DNA of 64,000 nucleotides, taken from assembly GCF_042850945.1 (NCBI RefSeq), contig NZ_AP031496.1:806001-870000 (forward strand). The letters are read 5' to 3'. The notes beneath the pieces were generated by a model. That model ran no database searches, was not told the DNA's origin, and saw only the letters and a list, made by a program, of their open reading frames with translations. Origin of the DNA: Halioxenophilus aromaticivorans (lineage in GTDB: Bacteria; Pseudomonadota; Gammaproteobacteria; Pseudomonadales; Cellvibrionaceae). A program made the position numbers and the translations under genes. Below, piece by piece: positions 25,885 to 36,100 of the stretch. Within the stretch, counting starts at the first letter, position 1. Each line of letters starts with the position of its first letter.

Positions 25885-27015
25885 ATGCGCCTAGTCGTTC
25901 CCGCGGTAATTTTTAGTTGTGTATCTTTAATTTCTTGTACCATCGTGCCTGGAAGCCACATGAAACGTGGGCTTTTCATGTATGATGATACTCCCCCCGA
26001 ATATGTAGAGGCTTCTACAGAAATTGATTACATCCCTATCAACTCCACTGTTGTCAGCAATTTAAAAATCCGCGTAGCAGAAACGCCATCCCCAAGCAGA
26101 GAACTCGAAGATCTAATTAGTTCTTACAATTACACTGTGGCACCAGGTGATGTGTTGACTATCACAGTTTGGGAGCACCCCGAACTCACAATCCCTGCTG
26201 GTTCTTTCCGCGGGGCTGAGGAATCTGGTACCGAGGTCAAGTCTGATGGCACTATCTTCTATCCCTACGCCGGAAGTTTGCAGGTAGGAGGCTTAACCAC
26301 GTCAGAAATTAGTGCCATGGTGCGAGATCGCTTAGCTGCAGTTATTCGAAATCCCCAGGTTGATGTGCGAGTCGCGGCTTTTCGTAGCCAGAAGGTGTTT
26401 TTGAGTGGTGCAGTGGCCCAGCCAGGAACTATACCCATTTCCACGATCCCTCTTACGCTTATTGATGCGATTGAGCAACTTGGAGGTTTGTCGGATGACG
26501 CTGATTGGGAGCGCGTGGTATTTGCCCGCGATGGAGTTCAGCAGTTGATCTCATTGAGAGATATATATGAAAAAGGGGAGATGGGGACAAATCTTCTTTT
26601 GCGGGACCAGGATGTGATTCATATTCCCCGGTACGACGCAAATAAAATATTTGTACTGGGGGAGGTGAACCTTCCAGGTAGTTTGTTTGTTTCTCGCAAT
26701 GGAACAACACTGGCTGAAGCCTTATCGGAATCCCGTGGTATCAATGAGAACCGGGCGGATGGCCGAGGGGTGTACGTATTACGTAATACCAGTATTGACA
26801 AAGACGACGCAGGTTACCCTGTTTACAAAGCGCAGGTATTTCATCTCAATGCTGCTTCGGCGGTTGGTTTCATGTTGGCAGATCAGTTCCCGCTCAAGCC
26901 TCGTGACGTAGTTTATGTATCGGCTGCCCCGATTGCTCGTTGGAATCGGTTTTTGAGCCTGCTTCTACCAAGTCTTGTGGCAACAAATGTCGCTGGGAAT
27001 ATCGAGGACAACTGA
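25885..27015 (+). CDS. wza: Wza-type outer-membrane polysaccharide export lipoprotein
   Basis: 376 residues. The N-terminal lipobox SLISC gives lipidation at Cys18. A polysaccharide-export domain starts at about residue 87 (YNYTVAPGDVLTITVWEHPEL), with SLBB-type repeats after it (QKVFLSGAVAQPG, NKIFVLGEVNLPG). Wza forms the octameric outer-membrane channel for EPS. AAGGA lies 8 bases before the ATG. The Wzc kinase gene follows after 79 bases. The length matches the family. Confidence 0.95.
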   Translation: MRLVVPAVIFSCVSLISCTIVPGSHMKRGLFMYDDTPPEYVEASTEIDYIPINSTVVSNLKIRVAETPSPSRELEDLISSYNYTVAPGDVLTITVWEHPELTIPAGSFRGAEESGTEVKSDGTIFYPYAGSLQVGGLTTSEISAMVRDRLAAVIRNPQVDVRVAAFRSQKVFLSGAVAQPGTIPISTIPLTLIDAIEQLGGLSDDADWERVVFARDGVQQLISLRDIYEKGEMGTNLLLRDQDVIHIPRYDANKIFVLGEVNLPGSLFVSRNGTTLAEALSESRGINENRADGRGVYVLRNTSIDKDDAGYPVYKAQVFHLNAASAVGFMLADQFPLKPRDVVYVSAAPIARWNRFLSLLLPSLVATNVAGNIEDN

Positions 27016-27094
27016 GTTTATGTCTCGGCTCCATTTATAGAACCTGAAATGAACCACATAGTGATACGCCACGGTATCCAGGCTTTGAACAAAT

Positions 27095-29308
27095 ATGACT
27101 GCTAACTTTACTCCAGCAAAAGCAACAGCGACCAACGACGATGATGAAATTAATCTACTAGAACTCTTTTTTGCGCTATACGAAAAGAAGTTCTTCATCG
27201 CTATCGTAACGTTTTTCTTTGTTTGCTTGGGTGTTGCCTTTGCTCTCCTCTCCACCCCTATCTACCGCGCTAACGCGGTTATACAGGTAGAGCAAAAATC
27301 GTCATCAATCCCAGGTTTGTCTGAAGTAAGCGACTTGTTTGGTGGGGAATCCAGTGCCGTAACAGAGATTGAGCTTATTCGAAGCCGAAAAGTCATCGGT
27401 GTGGCGGTAGAAAAAGAGCTTTTGGATATTTCTGTTGAGCCAACATACTTCCCTGTTATCGGTAAGGCTTTGGCTTTGAGAGGTAAGGGAATAACATTGT
27501 GGGGAGGCGCGTCTGGCAATGAAGTAATCGAAGTTACTAGGTTTATGGTGCCGGAACATAGGTATGGGCAACCTCATAAGTTGGAATCGCTCGGTAGTGG
27601 TGGTTACAAATTGTACTCACCCAGTGGCGATGCTCTTCTGAGTGGCAGGCAAGGTGAGCTTGTTGAAGCGGGTGAGTATTCCGTATTCATACAACAACTT
27701 TCGGCTGACCCTGGTGTTGAGTTTACCATTGGTAAGAAGCGCTTTTTAAACACCATACTGCAATACCAACAAAATATGTCTGTAACTGAAAAGGGCAAAG
27801 ATTCAGGTATCATTGTTCTTTCTTTAGATAACGAATCTCCACAGCGCGCCGAAGATATACTCAACCAGATTGCCAGTGCGTACATTCGACAGAATGTCGA
27901 GCGACAATCTGCGGAAGCCGCCCAGAGTCTGGAATTTTTGCATAGGCAGCTCCCCGATGTGCGTTTAAATCTGGAGGGGGCTGAAGACAAGTTTAACCAG
28001 TACCAGGTGGAAGCAGGCAGTGTTGACATAAGCGTCGAGACCGAAGCTTTATTAAGCCAAGTTGTTGCTATCGAGTCAGATATTGCACATCTGAAGCTGC
28101 AAAAAGCGGAATTGGACCGCAAATATACATCAGACCACCCAACCTATGTTGCGTGGCAAGAACAGCTCAATGAACTCACTTTAAGAAAAAACGAACTCAA
28201 CGAGAAGGTTAAGGGGTTACCATACACCCAGCAGGAGCTACTTGGGCTCAGGCGAGACCTCGAAGTCAGTACGGAAATCTACACCCAGATGCTGAATAAC
28301 ATTCAGGAGCTTGATATCGCGCGTGCCGGAGCCGTGGGGAATGTGCGATTGATCGACGAGGCAGCCACCAACGTCACCGCCCCTGTGAAGCCAAATAAGA
28401 AAATGATCGTTTTCCTGTCATTTGTCTTGGGCTTTCTTCTGGCAGTTGCGATAGTTTTGATAAGAAAAGCCTTGCATAACGGGGTTGAAACTCCAGATGA
28501 AATAGAGAATATAGGGCTGCCTGTGTACGCCACAGTCCCTCTTAGTGAAGGGCAGTTGAAACTTAATCAAGCGAATGAGGTTAAGGCAAAAAAGGACGAC
28601 GATATAGCAAGAATTAGTGCGCAATTGCTGGCTGACTATGATCCGACCGATGTATCGATAGAGGCCCTTCGGAGTCTTCGCACCAGCCTGCATTTTGCGA
28701 TGCTGGAGAGTAAAAGTAACACCATTATGATTTCAGGTGCCAGCCCAGGGGTCGGGAAGTCTTTTGTGTCTGCGAACTTAGCTGTGTTGCTGGCCAATTC
28801 TGGTAAGCACGTGTTGTTGATTGACGCAGATATGAGAAAAGGCCCACTACATACCATGATGGGCATAGATAACAGCATCGGCTTGTCTGATGTTTTGTCC
28901 AAGCAGTCGCCATTGTCCAGTGCGATCCGGAGGACTGAAATCCCTACTCTCTATCTTGTTCCTCGCGGTGCTGCGCCGCCCAATCCTTCCGAATTACTTA
29001 TGAGCGAAACCTTCACTGACTGTATGGAGCGTGTAAAAGAGAAGTTCGATTTTGTCATAGTCGATACTCCGCCAATCCTAGCCGTTACGGACGCAAATGT
29101 TATTGGCCAGCAGGTCGGAGTCTCTTTCTTGGTTGTTCGGTACGGGCTCAATTCGGCTAAAGAAATCGAGTTGAGTTGTAAAAGGTTTGCTCAGGCTAAC
29201 GTCCCAGTTAAAGGTGCCATATTTAACGCGGTGGAGCGAAAAGCTTCGGGATATGGATACGGATATAAGAACTATAACTATTCATATGAATACAAATCCG
29301 AAAATTAA
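27095..29308 (+). CDS. wzc: Wzc-type polysaccharide co-polymerase / tyrosine autokinase
   Basis: 737 residues. The N-terminal Wzz domain has helices near 30-50 and 430-450 and a long periplasmic coiled-coil part between. The C-terminal BY-kinase domain carries Walker A GASPGVGKS near 548, Walker A' VLLIDADMRKG and Walker B FVIVDTPPI. It ends in a tyrosine cluster with about eight Tyr in the last 20 residues, the autophosphorylation tail. It controls chain length and export with Wza, and is presumably dephosphorylated by the phosphatase at 6 kb. Confidence 0.96.
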   Translation: MTANFTPAKATATNDDDEINLLELFFALYEKKFFIAIVTFFFVCLGVAFALLSTPIYRANAVIQVEQKSSSIPGLSEVSDLFGGESSAVTEIELIRSRKVIGVAVEKELLDISVEPTYFPVIGKALALRGKGITLWGGASGNEVIEVTRFMVPEHRYGQPHKLESLGSGGYKLYSPSGDALLSGRQGELVEAGEYSVFIQQLSADPGVEFTIGKKRFLNTILQYQQNMSVTEKGKDSGIIVLSLDNESPQRAEDILNQIASAYIRQNVERQSAEAAQSLEFLHRQLPDVRLNLEGAEDKFNQYQVEAGSVDISVETEALLSQVVAIESDIAHLKLQKAELDRKYTSDHPTYVAWQEQLNELTLRKNELNEKVKGLPYTQQELLGLRRDLEVSTEIYTQMLNNIQELDIARAGAVGNVRLIDEAATNVTAPVKPNKKMIVFLSFVLGFLLAVAIVLIRKALHNGVETPDEIENIGLPVYATVPLSEGQLKLNQANEVKAKKDDDIARISAQLLADYDPTDVSIEALRSLRTSLHFAMLESKSNTIMISGASPGVGKSFVSANLAVLLANSGKHVLLIDADMRKGPLHTMMGIDNSIGLSDVLSKQSPLSSAIRRTEIPTLYLVPRGAAPPNPSELLMSETFTDCMERVKEKFDFVIVDTPPILAVTDANVIGQQVGVSFLVVRYGLNSAKEIELSCKRFAQANVPVKGAIFNAVERKASGYGYGYKNYNYSYEYKSEN

Positions 29309-29332
29309 AGCCAATTTTAAAAAGCCTTGTTC

Positions 29333-29878
29333 GTGAGACGATTTAGCCTTTATAGTAGTTTCTTTGCGATCATGGCTTGTTTTTTGCTGGAAGGTTGTGT
29401 GCATTTAAAGTCAACTCAATTGAGTGGGCTTAGTGCTTTACTTTCCGAAAAAGAGGATCCGTTGTTACCCTATGAGTGGCAAATTCAATGGGGTGAATAT
29501 CAGAAGAACGTCTATGCGGTGGATCTGAACCCGGTGTATGTATTTGGTAACGTGTTTGGTGACGGTGTCACACTAGAAAACATGCGCATCCGCGAGGCGG
29601 AAGGTTTGGGCAAATTTAACCATTTATGGCAGTTTATTGAACGCGGCGAGCATATCATGGCGTATGAATCAGGCGTGCTGAGGGCGACTTTTAACTGTGG
29701 TGGATGGCGAATGGTAAGTCGTGAACCCGTAGTGCGTTTGGAGCAAAATTGTACCGAGTTGAAAGGTCATTTGGCAGTAAATTCCATTGAATTGGACGCT
29801 GCAGGCAATGTCTCTAAGCTCGTCTATTCTTTGTTTGAGGGGCGCCCGTCTCTTATCCTCAGCAAGCTGCAATTGTGA
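29333..29878 (+). CDS. Small lipoprotein downstream of wzc
   Basis: About 181 residues from a GTG start chosen because it gives a compact signal peptide (MRRFSLYSSFFAIMACFLLEGC) with lipobox LEGC. A TTG at 29327 is the alternative. The body is soluble; its end (NSIELDAAGNVSKLVYSLFE) faintly recalls the GfcB/YjbF lipoproteins of YjbH-type systems, but the match is too weak to name it. Its place after wza-wzc and the presence of yjbH nearby support a role in EPS secretion at the outer membrane. Confidence 0.7.
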   Translation: MRRFSLYSSFFAIMACFLLEGCVHLKSTQLSGLSALLSEKEDPLLPYEWQIQWGEYQKNVYAVDLNPVYVFGNVFGDGVTLENMRIREAEGLGKFNHLWQFIERGEHIMAYESGVLRATFNCGGWRMVSREPVVRLEQNCTELKGHLAVNSIELDAAGNVSKLVYSLFEGRPSLILSKLQL

Positions 29879-30233
29879 CTGATTGCGTTATTTTTCCATC
29901 TCTTGGTGGTGATTCCCTATCGCCTTCTGGTTAGAGTCAGTAGAGTAGGGCTGAATTATCGGCTCTTAGTTATTGCTCGCTCTCCACTGTGTAACGAAAA
30001 ATCAAAAAGTGTAATGTATTGCTGTATTGGATTGATTGCATATTGATCTATGGTAACGTCTACATGAAACGATATAGCCTATTACATGGCTAGGTGGCCT
30101 TTCCGAAACGCATATCGTTGAGTGCAGTAAGGCTACCTTGACTGTTACTTACTGCTCAAATCTTGGCTTTTCCAAATTTTGTCGCTTTTAAAGTTCAAAA
30201 AACGCACTACAATGTCGCACATACGCAAATGCG
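29879..30233. other. Intergenic region between the two EPS blocks
   Basis: About 355 bases with no gene. An 8-bp perfect inverted repeat (30068-30075 with 30112-30119) encloses a 36-base loop and may be a hairpin or operator. No clear terminator for the wzc operon was found. This marks a visible change from the AT-rich first block to the GC-richer second one. Confidence 0.45.
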
Positions 30234-31595
30234 TTGTCTGTGGGTGCATTTGTACCCCTTTTTTATTGTTCTGCCGTTCTTGCAGAACCGCTTAAAGATG
30301 TTGTTCCAAAGGCGCTGTGTTTGAAGCAATTAAGTCAACAAGTTAAATCGCTGTTTCTCGGCTCAACCTTGCTGAGTTCGTCCCTTATGGCCCTGATTCT
30401 CAAAGCCGTAGGCGCTGCCGCCAACTTCCTAATGGCGCTGGTGATCACCCAGCAGCTGGGCGCTGAGGTGGCTACCTCGTTCTATGTCTATAGCTACTTC
30501 GCTATTATTCTGTCTGTTGTTGTTCGCATGGGGATGGACAGCGTCATTTTACGCCAGGTATCTATGTTCGGCAGGGGGATTGTGTTTAGTACCCTGCGGC
30601 GTGCTTTTGGTGTAGTAGTGGTGTGCTCTACCCTGTGTTTGGCCTTGGGTGTTGGGTTTGCTCAGCTGGTCAGTTGGATCTCTACTGATGATGTCTTTAT
30701 TGTTTATTCCATCGCCCTTACCTGGTCTCTCACCCAGCTCTTGGCCGCAGCGTTTAAGGGCATTGGCCGCAATGCGGTGGCGGCGTTTTTTGATGCCATA
30801 CCGGTGTCTTGTGTAGTCATTATGGCGGTTCTGCTGGGGTTGGTGCCCGGTGAATCCCTGGTGGTATTGCTGGTGGCCTTACAGGCTATTGCTTTGGTTG
30901 TCGCTTTTTGGTTGATGGCCCAGGCGTGTAAAGGGGTTACCCAACGCAGAAATCGCGCGCTGATTTGGTCGATAGACCACATGGCGGTAGATGCTCTTAA
31001 TTTGTGTATGATCTGGTTGCCGTTCTTCGTGGTGGCAGCCGTTGCGGATGAGGTGGTGGCCAGCAATCTCAATATCATCATTAAGCTTGTGATGGTGGGT
31101 AATCTGTTTATTGCGGTGTTTAATGGGGTAACCGCCAAGCGGGTTACTCGCTTGTTAAGCGCCAGCGAGTCCAAGGCGGCGCTTAGGGCTGCTCGTTGCC
31201 AAACACTCTACGCGTTACTTTGGGTGTTTCCGGTAACGTTCGCCGTATTGTACGCCGGGTATCGATTCCATCTGTTTGCCGGTATTCAGCACGATGAGCT
31301 AGTGATGGCCATGGGTTTTCTGTTGCTGGCGCAGCTTATTAACATCGTCACCGGGCCGGTGGAGGTGATTTTGGCCATGGCACGGCAATCTCGGCGGTTG
31401 CTATTGATCACCATGGTGAGTTTTGGTGTTTCCGCCTTGGCGTTATCCGTGTTTGTTTGGTTCTCTTCTTTAGTTGGCGCGGCTTTGTCTATCTTGGCGG
31501 GTGTGGCGGCGTTTAACTTTATTTCTGCTAAGCACGTACGCCACCAATTGGGTGGGTGGGTGTTTCCTCGTTTTTACTCTGCTAATCGTATCTAA
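30234..31595 (+). CDS. Flippase / polysaccharide transporter, MOP superfamily
   Basis: 453 residues from the TTG that opens the frame; the true start may be further in, shortly before the first helix (LMALILKAVGAAANFLMALV near residue 52). About 12-14 helices and the VRMGMDSVILRQVSMFG stretch are typical of Wzx-like exporters. It is the second of three such proteins in the window. It faces a sulfotransferase gene across a hairpin. Substrate unknown. Confidence 0.85.
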   Translation: MSVGAFVPLFYCSAVLAEPLKDVVPKALCLKQLSQQVKSLFLGSTLLSSSLMALILKAVGAAANFLMALVITQQLGAEVATSFYVYSYFAIILSVVVRMGMDSVILRQVSMFGRGIVFSTLRRAFGVVVVCSTLCLALGVGFAQLVSWISTDDVFIVYSIALTWSLTQLLAAAFKGIGRNAVAAFFDAIPVSCVVIMAVLLGLVPGESLVVLLVALQAIALVVAFWLMAQACKGVTQRRNRALIWSIDHMAVDALNLCMIWLPFFVVAAVADEVVASNLNIIIKLVMVGNLFIAVFNGVTAKRVTRLLSASESKAALRAARCQTLYALLWVFPVTFAVLYAGYRFHLFAGIQHDELVMAMGFLLLAQLINIVTGPVEVILAMARQSRRLLLITMVSFGVSALALSVFVWFSSLVGAALSILAGVAAFNFISAKHVRHQLGGWVFPRFYSANRI

Positions 31596-31602
31596 CTAGC
31601 TT

Positions 31603-31622
31603 ATGCCGGGCTGGCCCGGCAT
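31603..31622. terminator. Hairpin between convergent flippase and sulfotransferase genes
   Basis: A perfect 8-bp stem (31603-31610 with 31615-31622) closes a CTGG tetraloop between two convergent stop codons. It has no T-run but is well placed as a bidirectional terminator. Confidence 0.55.
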
Positions 31623-31637
31623 GCAGTATTGAGGTGG

Positions 31638-32600
31638 TTAGTTGTACCCCAGGGCTCGGTTTAGTGGCCCGGCCGTGGCTTCAAACTGTCGTATTTCTTC
31701 TTCGCTTAATTTACTGCGCCAGCGGTCGTCCGTGGGGCGGATGCCTTCTTCGGCCAGCTTAAAGCGGGTGGGGTTGCCGCCGGCGGAGTGGAATATATCT
31801 GTGGTGTTGAATTCCAGCATTTTCGGCTCGTAAGAAAGGCCAAGCCATTGGCATAATTCCTTCGTCCGCTGCTCTGGGTTGCTAGTGAAAGCCTCGTATT
31901 GCATAGAGAACACGTGCTCCGGTGCAATCCATTTGTTGATCAGCTCTTTGGTCACTTGGTGGTAGTGTTGCCAGCGCTCGGTGGCTTTGGCAAACCCCAT
32001 GCTGCCCATGCGGGAAGCGCTTACACCGCGGCCGTCTCGGGTTAGGTGCAGTATGCGTACGTGCTCTGGGAACTCTCGGTAGAGGTGCACGGCCTTGCGC
32101 GGCAATTTAGAGGCGTCCACCACCATATCTGCATCCCAGTGGTTGGCGGCGGCATCGAATAGCGCCATGGTGTTTTTGGCTCCCTGCTTGGCAGAAGGCA
32201 AAGAGGCCCAGCCACCACCGATTGCGGAGGGCAATTTTAGGCTTAACGTGTCCCAAGCGGAGCGATATTTGGCAATGGCTACGCGGCTTTTAGTCTGCCG
32301 TTGGTGGTCTACCTTGCCAGTGCCGCCGGGCCATTTCATGGCATCGTCCAGGTGCAGCCCGTAGGGCGTTTTGCGCATGTCCACACCGGTGGTTTGGCGC
32401 AGCTTTTCAAACACCTTTCCCCATTCATTGCACTGGTTTAGCTGAGCGCCGCAGGTGCAGTGTTCATCTAAAGATAACAACTTGGGGATAAAACACACCT
32501 CCCCCAGGTTGGCTACTTTAGAGTGCTGGCCTACCACAAAGCTGGTCAGTGTAGAGCCGCCCCGGGGAGACGACATTATATACAGCGCCTTTGTTGTCAT
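31638..32600 (-). CDS. Sulfotransferase
   Basis: 320 residues. The PAPS loop ALYIMSSPRGGSTLTSFV is at the N-terminus and the 3'-phosphate site VRILHLTRDGRGVSASRM near 185. A cysteine cluster HCTCGAQLNQCNEW lies near 48-61, as seen in one branch of bacterial sulfotransferases. It is alone on the minus strand between the second flippase and the first giant VCBS protein. Sulfation of the locus polysaccharide is the likely task. Confidence 0.88.
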   Translation of the reverse strand: MTTKALYIMSSPRGGSTLTSFVVGQHSKVANLGEVCFIPKLLSLDEHCTCGAQLNQCNEWGKVFEKLRQTTGVDMRKTPYGLHLDDAMKWPGGTGKVDHQRQTKSRVAIAKYRSAWDTLSLKLPSAIGGGWASLPSAKQGAKNTMALFDAAANHWDADMVVDASKLPRKAVHLYREFPEHVRILHLTRDGRGVSASRMGSMGFAKATERWQHYHQVTKELINKWIAPEHVFSMQYEAFTSNPEQRTKELCQWLGLSYEPKMLEFNTTDIFHSAGGNPTRFKLAEEGIRPTDDRWRSKLSEEEIRQFEATAGPLNRALGYN

Positions 32601-33185
32601 GCTGAAGGGTATCCAATAAAAACTAATTGATCATTCTGGTGGGGCGTTCTACGGCATCTTAGCGCGAGGTCGGCCACGTCCTTGGCAAGGTTGCAAGAAT
32701 ACCTGCCATCCTTTTTTATTGCCAGAATTGAGGTTGTAAAAGGTAGTTGTGGGAGGTGGCAGGATTAATATTAGGTTTAATATTAAAATTATTTATTGGT
32801 CGCTTGGTGGCAATTGCATTTCGTTTTCAACTCACTTGTAACCAGCTAATCGCAGATACCAGTGTTTAGCATTAGTGGTAGCTTGCTTAGCGTTGGTTAA
32901 ACAAGAAAACACTATAAAAACAGAGCTAAAACTAACCGAATCAGTATCGGTTTAGGCCGATGGGCGGCATTTTTTCGCTGTTTTACTGTGGTATAGTTCG
33001 CACCACTCACACCTTTCACCTTTTTGGAACGCCTGTTAACCATAATGGCGCCACCCGGCACTTGCTTCAAATGCCTTAACATCGGTGTGTACATATATCG
33101 CCTCCATAGGCCAGTTGGCAATAGCAACGCGCCGCTCGTGGTCAGGGTTTGACTAAATCACAAAATAAACGGAATAGGGGTTTGC
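32601..33185. other. Divergent intergenic region upstream of the giant-protein array
   Basis: About 585 bases, with no gene that I can support. It is AT-rich at 32760-32940 and contains a plus-strand extended -10 promoter candidate at 32989-32997. No known riboswitch was recognised. Confidence 0.5.
32989..32997 (+). promoter_or_regulatory. Extended -10 promoter candidate for the giant-protein array
   Basis: TGGTATAGT combines a TGn extension with TATAGT, about 190 bases before the ATG at 33186. The -35 is a weak T-rich hexamer. Confidence 0.4.
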
Positions 33186-36100
33186 ATGAAAATCCGAGGG
33201 TTATTTTTAACGCTGTCGCTGTCTTCAGTCAGTGCCTTGGTGGGCGCCGCGCCCATTGCCTTTGAAGATAAATCCAGCCTGTTGGCAATATCTGGCACGG
33301 CGGCAGAAACCTGGGGCCTAACCTGGACGGACCTTAACGGCGATGGCTGGCCAGATCTTTTCCTACAAGGCCACAGGGATTACCCACGAATTTTCCGCAA
33401 CACCGGCAATGGTGTCTTTGAAGATGTGGCCAACGAGTGGGACCCTAACCAACTGTGGATGGACAAAACCTGGGACGACAAGCACGGTGTTTCCTCGGGT
33501 GATTTTGATAACGACGGCGACCAAGATTACCTAATGTCGGTGAGTGCCTCTGGTAGCGCGCAGCTTTTGCAAAACCTTTCTGAATCTGGCGGCAAATTTG
33601 TTGATGTGGCCTCAGATTTGGGCGTGGCGTGGGATGATAACGCGCGTTTGGGCGAATGGGTAGATTTTAACAACGATGGCCTGTTGGACCTGGTGCAGCA
33701 CACCCGTAACGGCTCCATTGTGCGTGAGCAGAAAGCGGGCGGCGGCTTTCGTAACCTGGTCACCGATGTCTGCCCAGGCCAGGGCGATTATGGCCAGCTG
33801 ATTGACGTCAACAATGATGGCTCGCTAGATTTCGTATGTGGCCGCCAAGGCACCTTCCCACAAGAGGTGTACGATTTATCCGGCGGCGGTTTTTCTAACT
33901 CCGCCACCTTGAGCAACTTAATCCCCAATGTGGGCAATGTGCTCAATTCATTCGCCGGCGATTTCAACAACGATTTAAAAACCGACATCATTCTGATGCG
34001 AGGCTCCTTGCGTCCACCATCCGCTGCCAAAATAGATTCTCACAGCATCGATGGCTGGTTAGCGGGCGGCTCTGAAGACGTGGGCTTTGAATTTGTCGCC
34101 AACGGCGCGTTTGATGTGATTTTGGATCACCACCCAATGGGCATTTACGCCAACGCCAAAACTGCTACCTTGTCCGCCAACGGCACTACTTCGGCCTACC
34201 TGGGCGGTGCGCAAATTACCTATTCCGCCAGCACGGGCAAGTGGACGGTGAAAAAGGGCGGCTCTTTAGGTTTGTATATTCAGATCCGCGCGGTTAACCC
34301 CATTGGTGCCCCCACACTTATTAACATCGATAACGGCGACATGCCAGCATCGCTGTTCCATTTGGAGAACAGCAACTCGGGCTTTTCTGCTCAGTACCGC
34401 ACCGGTATCTCTAATTTAGAGAGCTGTGTGAGTGGTGTGGCCGCAGATTTCGATAACGACATGGATTTGGATATCTACCTGGCCTGCCAGCATGGCGTTA
34501 ATAACCTAGCCAATGTGTATATGGATAACCAGGGCGATGGCACCTTCCAGCGTGTTTGGTCCCACGGAGGTGAGGGCCCAACCGGCGCCGGCCTGGAGTA
34601 TGGTGTGGCCGATAGCGTAGCCTACGCAGACTACGATGTAGATGGCTTTATTGATGTGGCCGTTACCAATGGCATGTTGTATTACCCCTTCAGCGAGGGT
34701 GGCCCGTTCACCTTGTTACGCAACAAGGGTAACAGCAACAACTGGGTGCAGTTAGATCTACAAGGTGTCACCTCAAACAGAGATGGCATTGGTGCAAAAA
34801 TCTATGCCACGGCCGGTGGGGTTACCCAGTTGCGTGAGGCCGATGGTGGTTATCACCGTTGGAGCCAAAATACCAAGCGTATTCACTTCGGTTTGGCCAG
34901 TAATGCTCGCGTGAATATTACCGTTGAGTGGCCATCTGGCGAGGTGGATACCTTCACCAATGTGCAAGCCAATAGTGTGTATAAAGCGGTAGAGGGCACT
35001 TCTTCTCTATCTAAGGTTACCTTGGGCCCGGTAGTGCGCACTCAAGTAGCCTCCGGCGACGAATGCGGCGAGCCGCCCTATGAGAAAACCTATGGCCCCG
35101 GCATCACCATGTGGCGCAATTGCGGCTCTAATGGTGATTGGCAAATTCGCTTTAACAGCGGCCTGTACGACGATCACCCACTGCTCAGCGCCGGTACCAT
35201 TGAGGGCAATTCCGCCTTTAGCTATGCCAGTGGTTTAAATTTGAATTCTGGCGATGTGCTTAGCCTGGCAGGCCGTTTGTTGTCTTTCGATGTGGGTGTA
35301 CAAAACAAAGTGGTTGCCAAAAAAGGCATCAACTTTAACACCGGCGTGCAGATTTCATCGTGTATGGAATTTACAGATCAAGATATTCCGCGGGTGATTT
35401 TGGGCAGTAGCCAAAAACGAATCACACCGCCATTTGATTTGGTGACTTTGCAATCCTGTGGGTCAAGCACGCCCACACCAACGCCACCTACGCCAACGCC
35501 ACCGGTGGATGATTCTGCAGCCTGTAATCAACCGGCCTACAACAACAAAACCGAAAAGGGCGTATTTGTATGGAGCGACTGTGACGGCTCTGGCCTATGG
35601 CACATGCGGGTTACCGGTGGCGGCGACGCTGGCGGCACGGTTTACCAGGGTGTTCTTGAGTCCTCTGGTGGTGTTAACTACACCGGCTACAGCATAGAAA
35701 ACAACGATGTGCTGGATACCAGTGTGGCCAACCAATTGGCTTACCAATTAAAGGTTTGGAACAACGCACAGGATGGCATTAACTTTACGCCAGCGGCCAA
35801 CGCCTGTTTAACCACTACCGATGGCCTGCCGGTGTACGTGGGTGAGTCCCGTTTGGAGTTGGGGTCTTCTATCAACCTCACTACCTTGGAATCCTGTGGT
35901 GGTACCACTCCGGTAGACACCACTGCCGCCTGTGGCGAGCCTAGCTACAACAACCGAACCCAGCCTGGTTTCTACGTGTGGAAAAACTGCGATTCTACCG
36001 CCTCGGCCGAGAGCTGGTACATGCGCGCAGTAGGTGGTGGTTTGGCTTGGGGGCCATACGCTGGTTCTATCAGCGCCAGTGCGGCCATTTCTGCATCTGG

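Noticed and set aside
32912..33127. Minus-strand 71-codon frame in the promoter region of the array
   Set aside because: Overlaps the extended -10 candidate and has no similarity or ribosome site that I can see; treated as chance.
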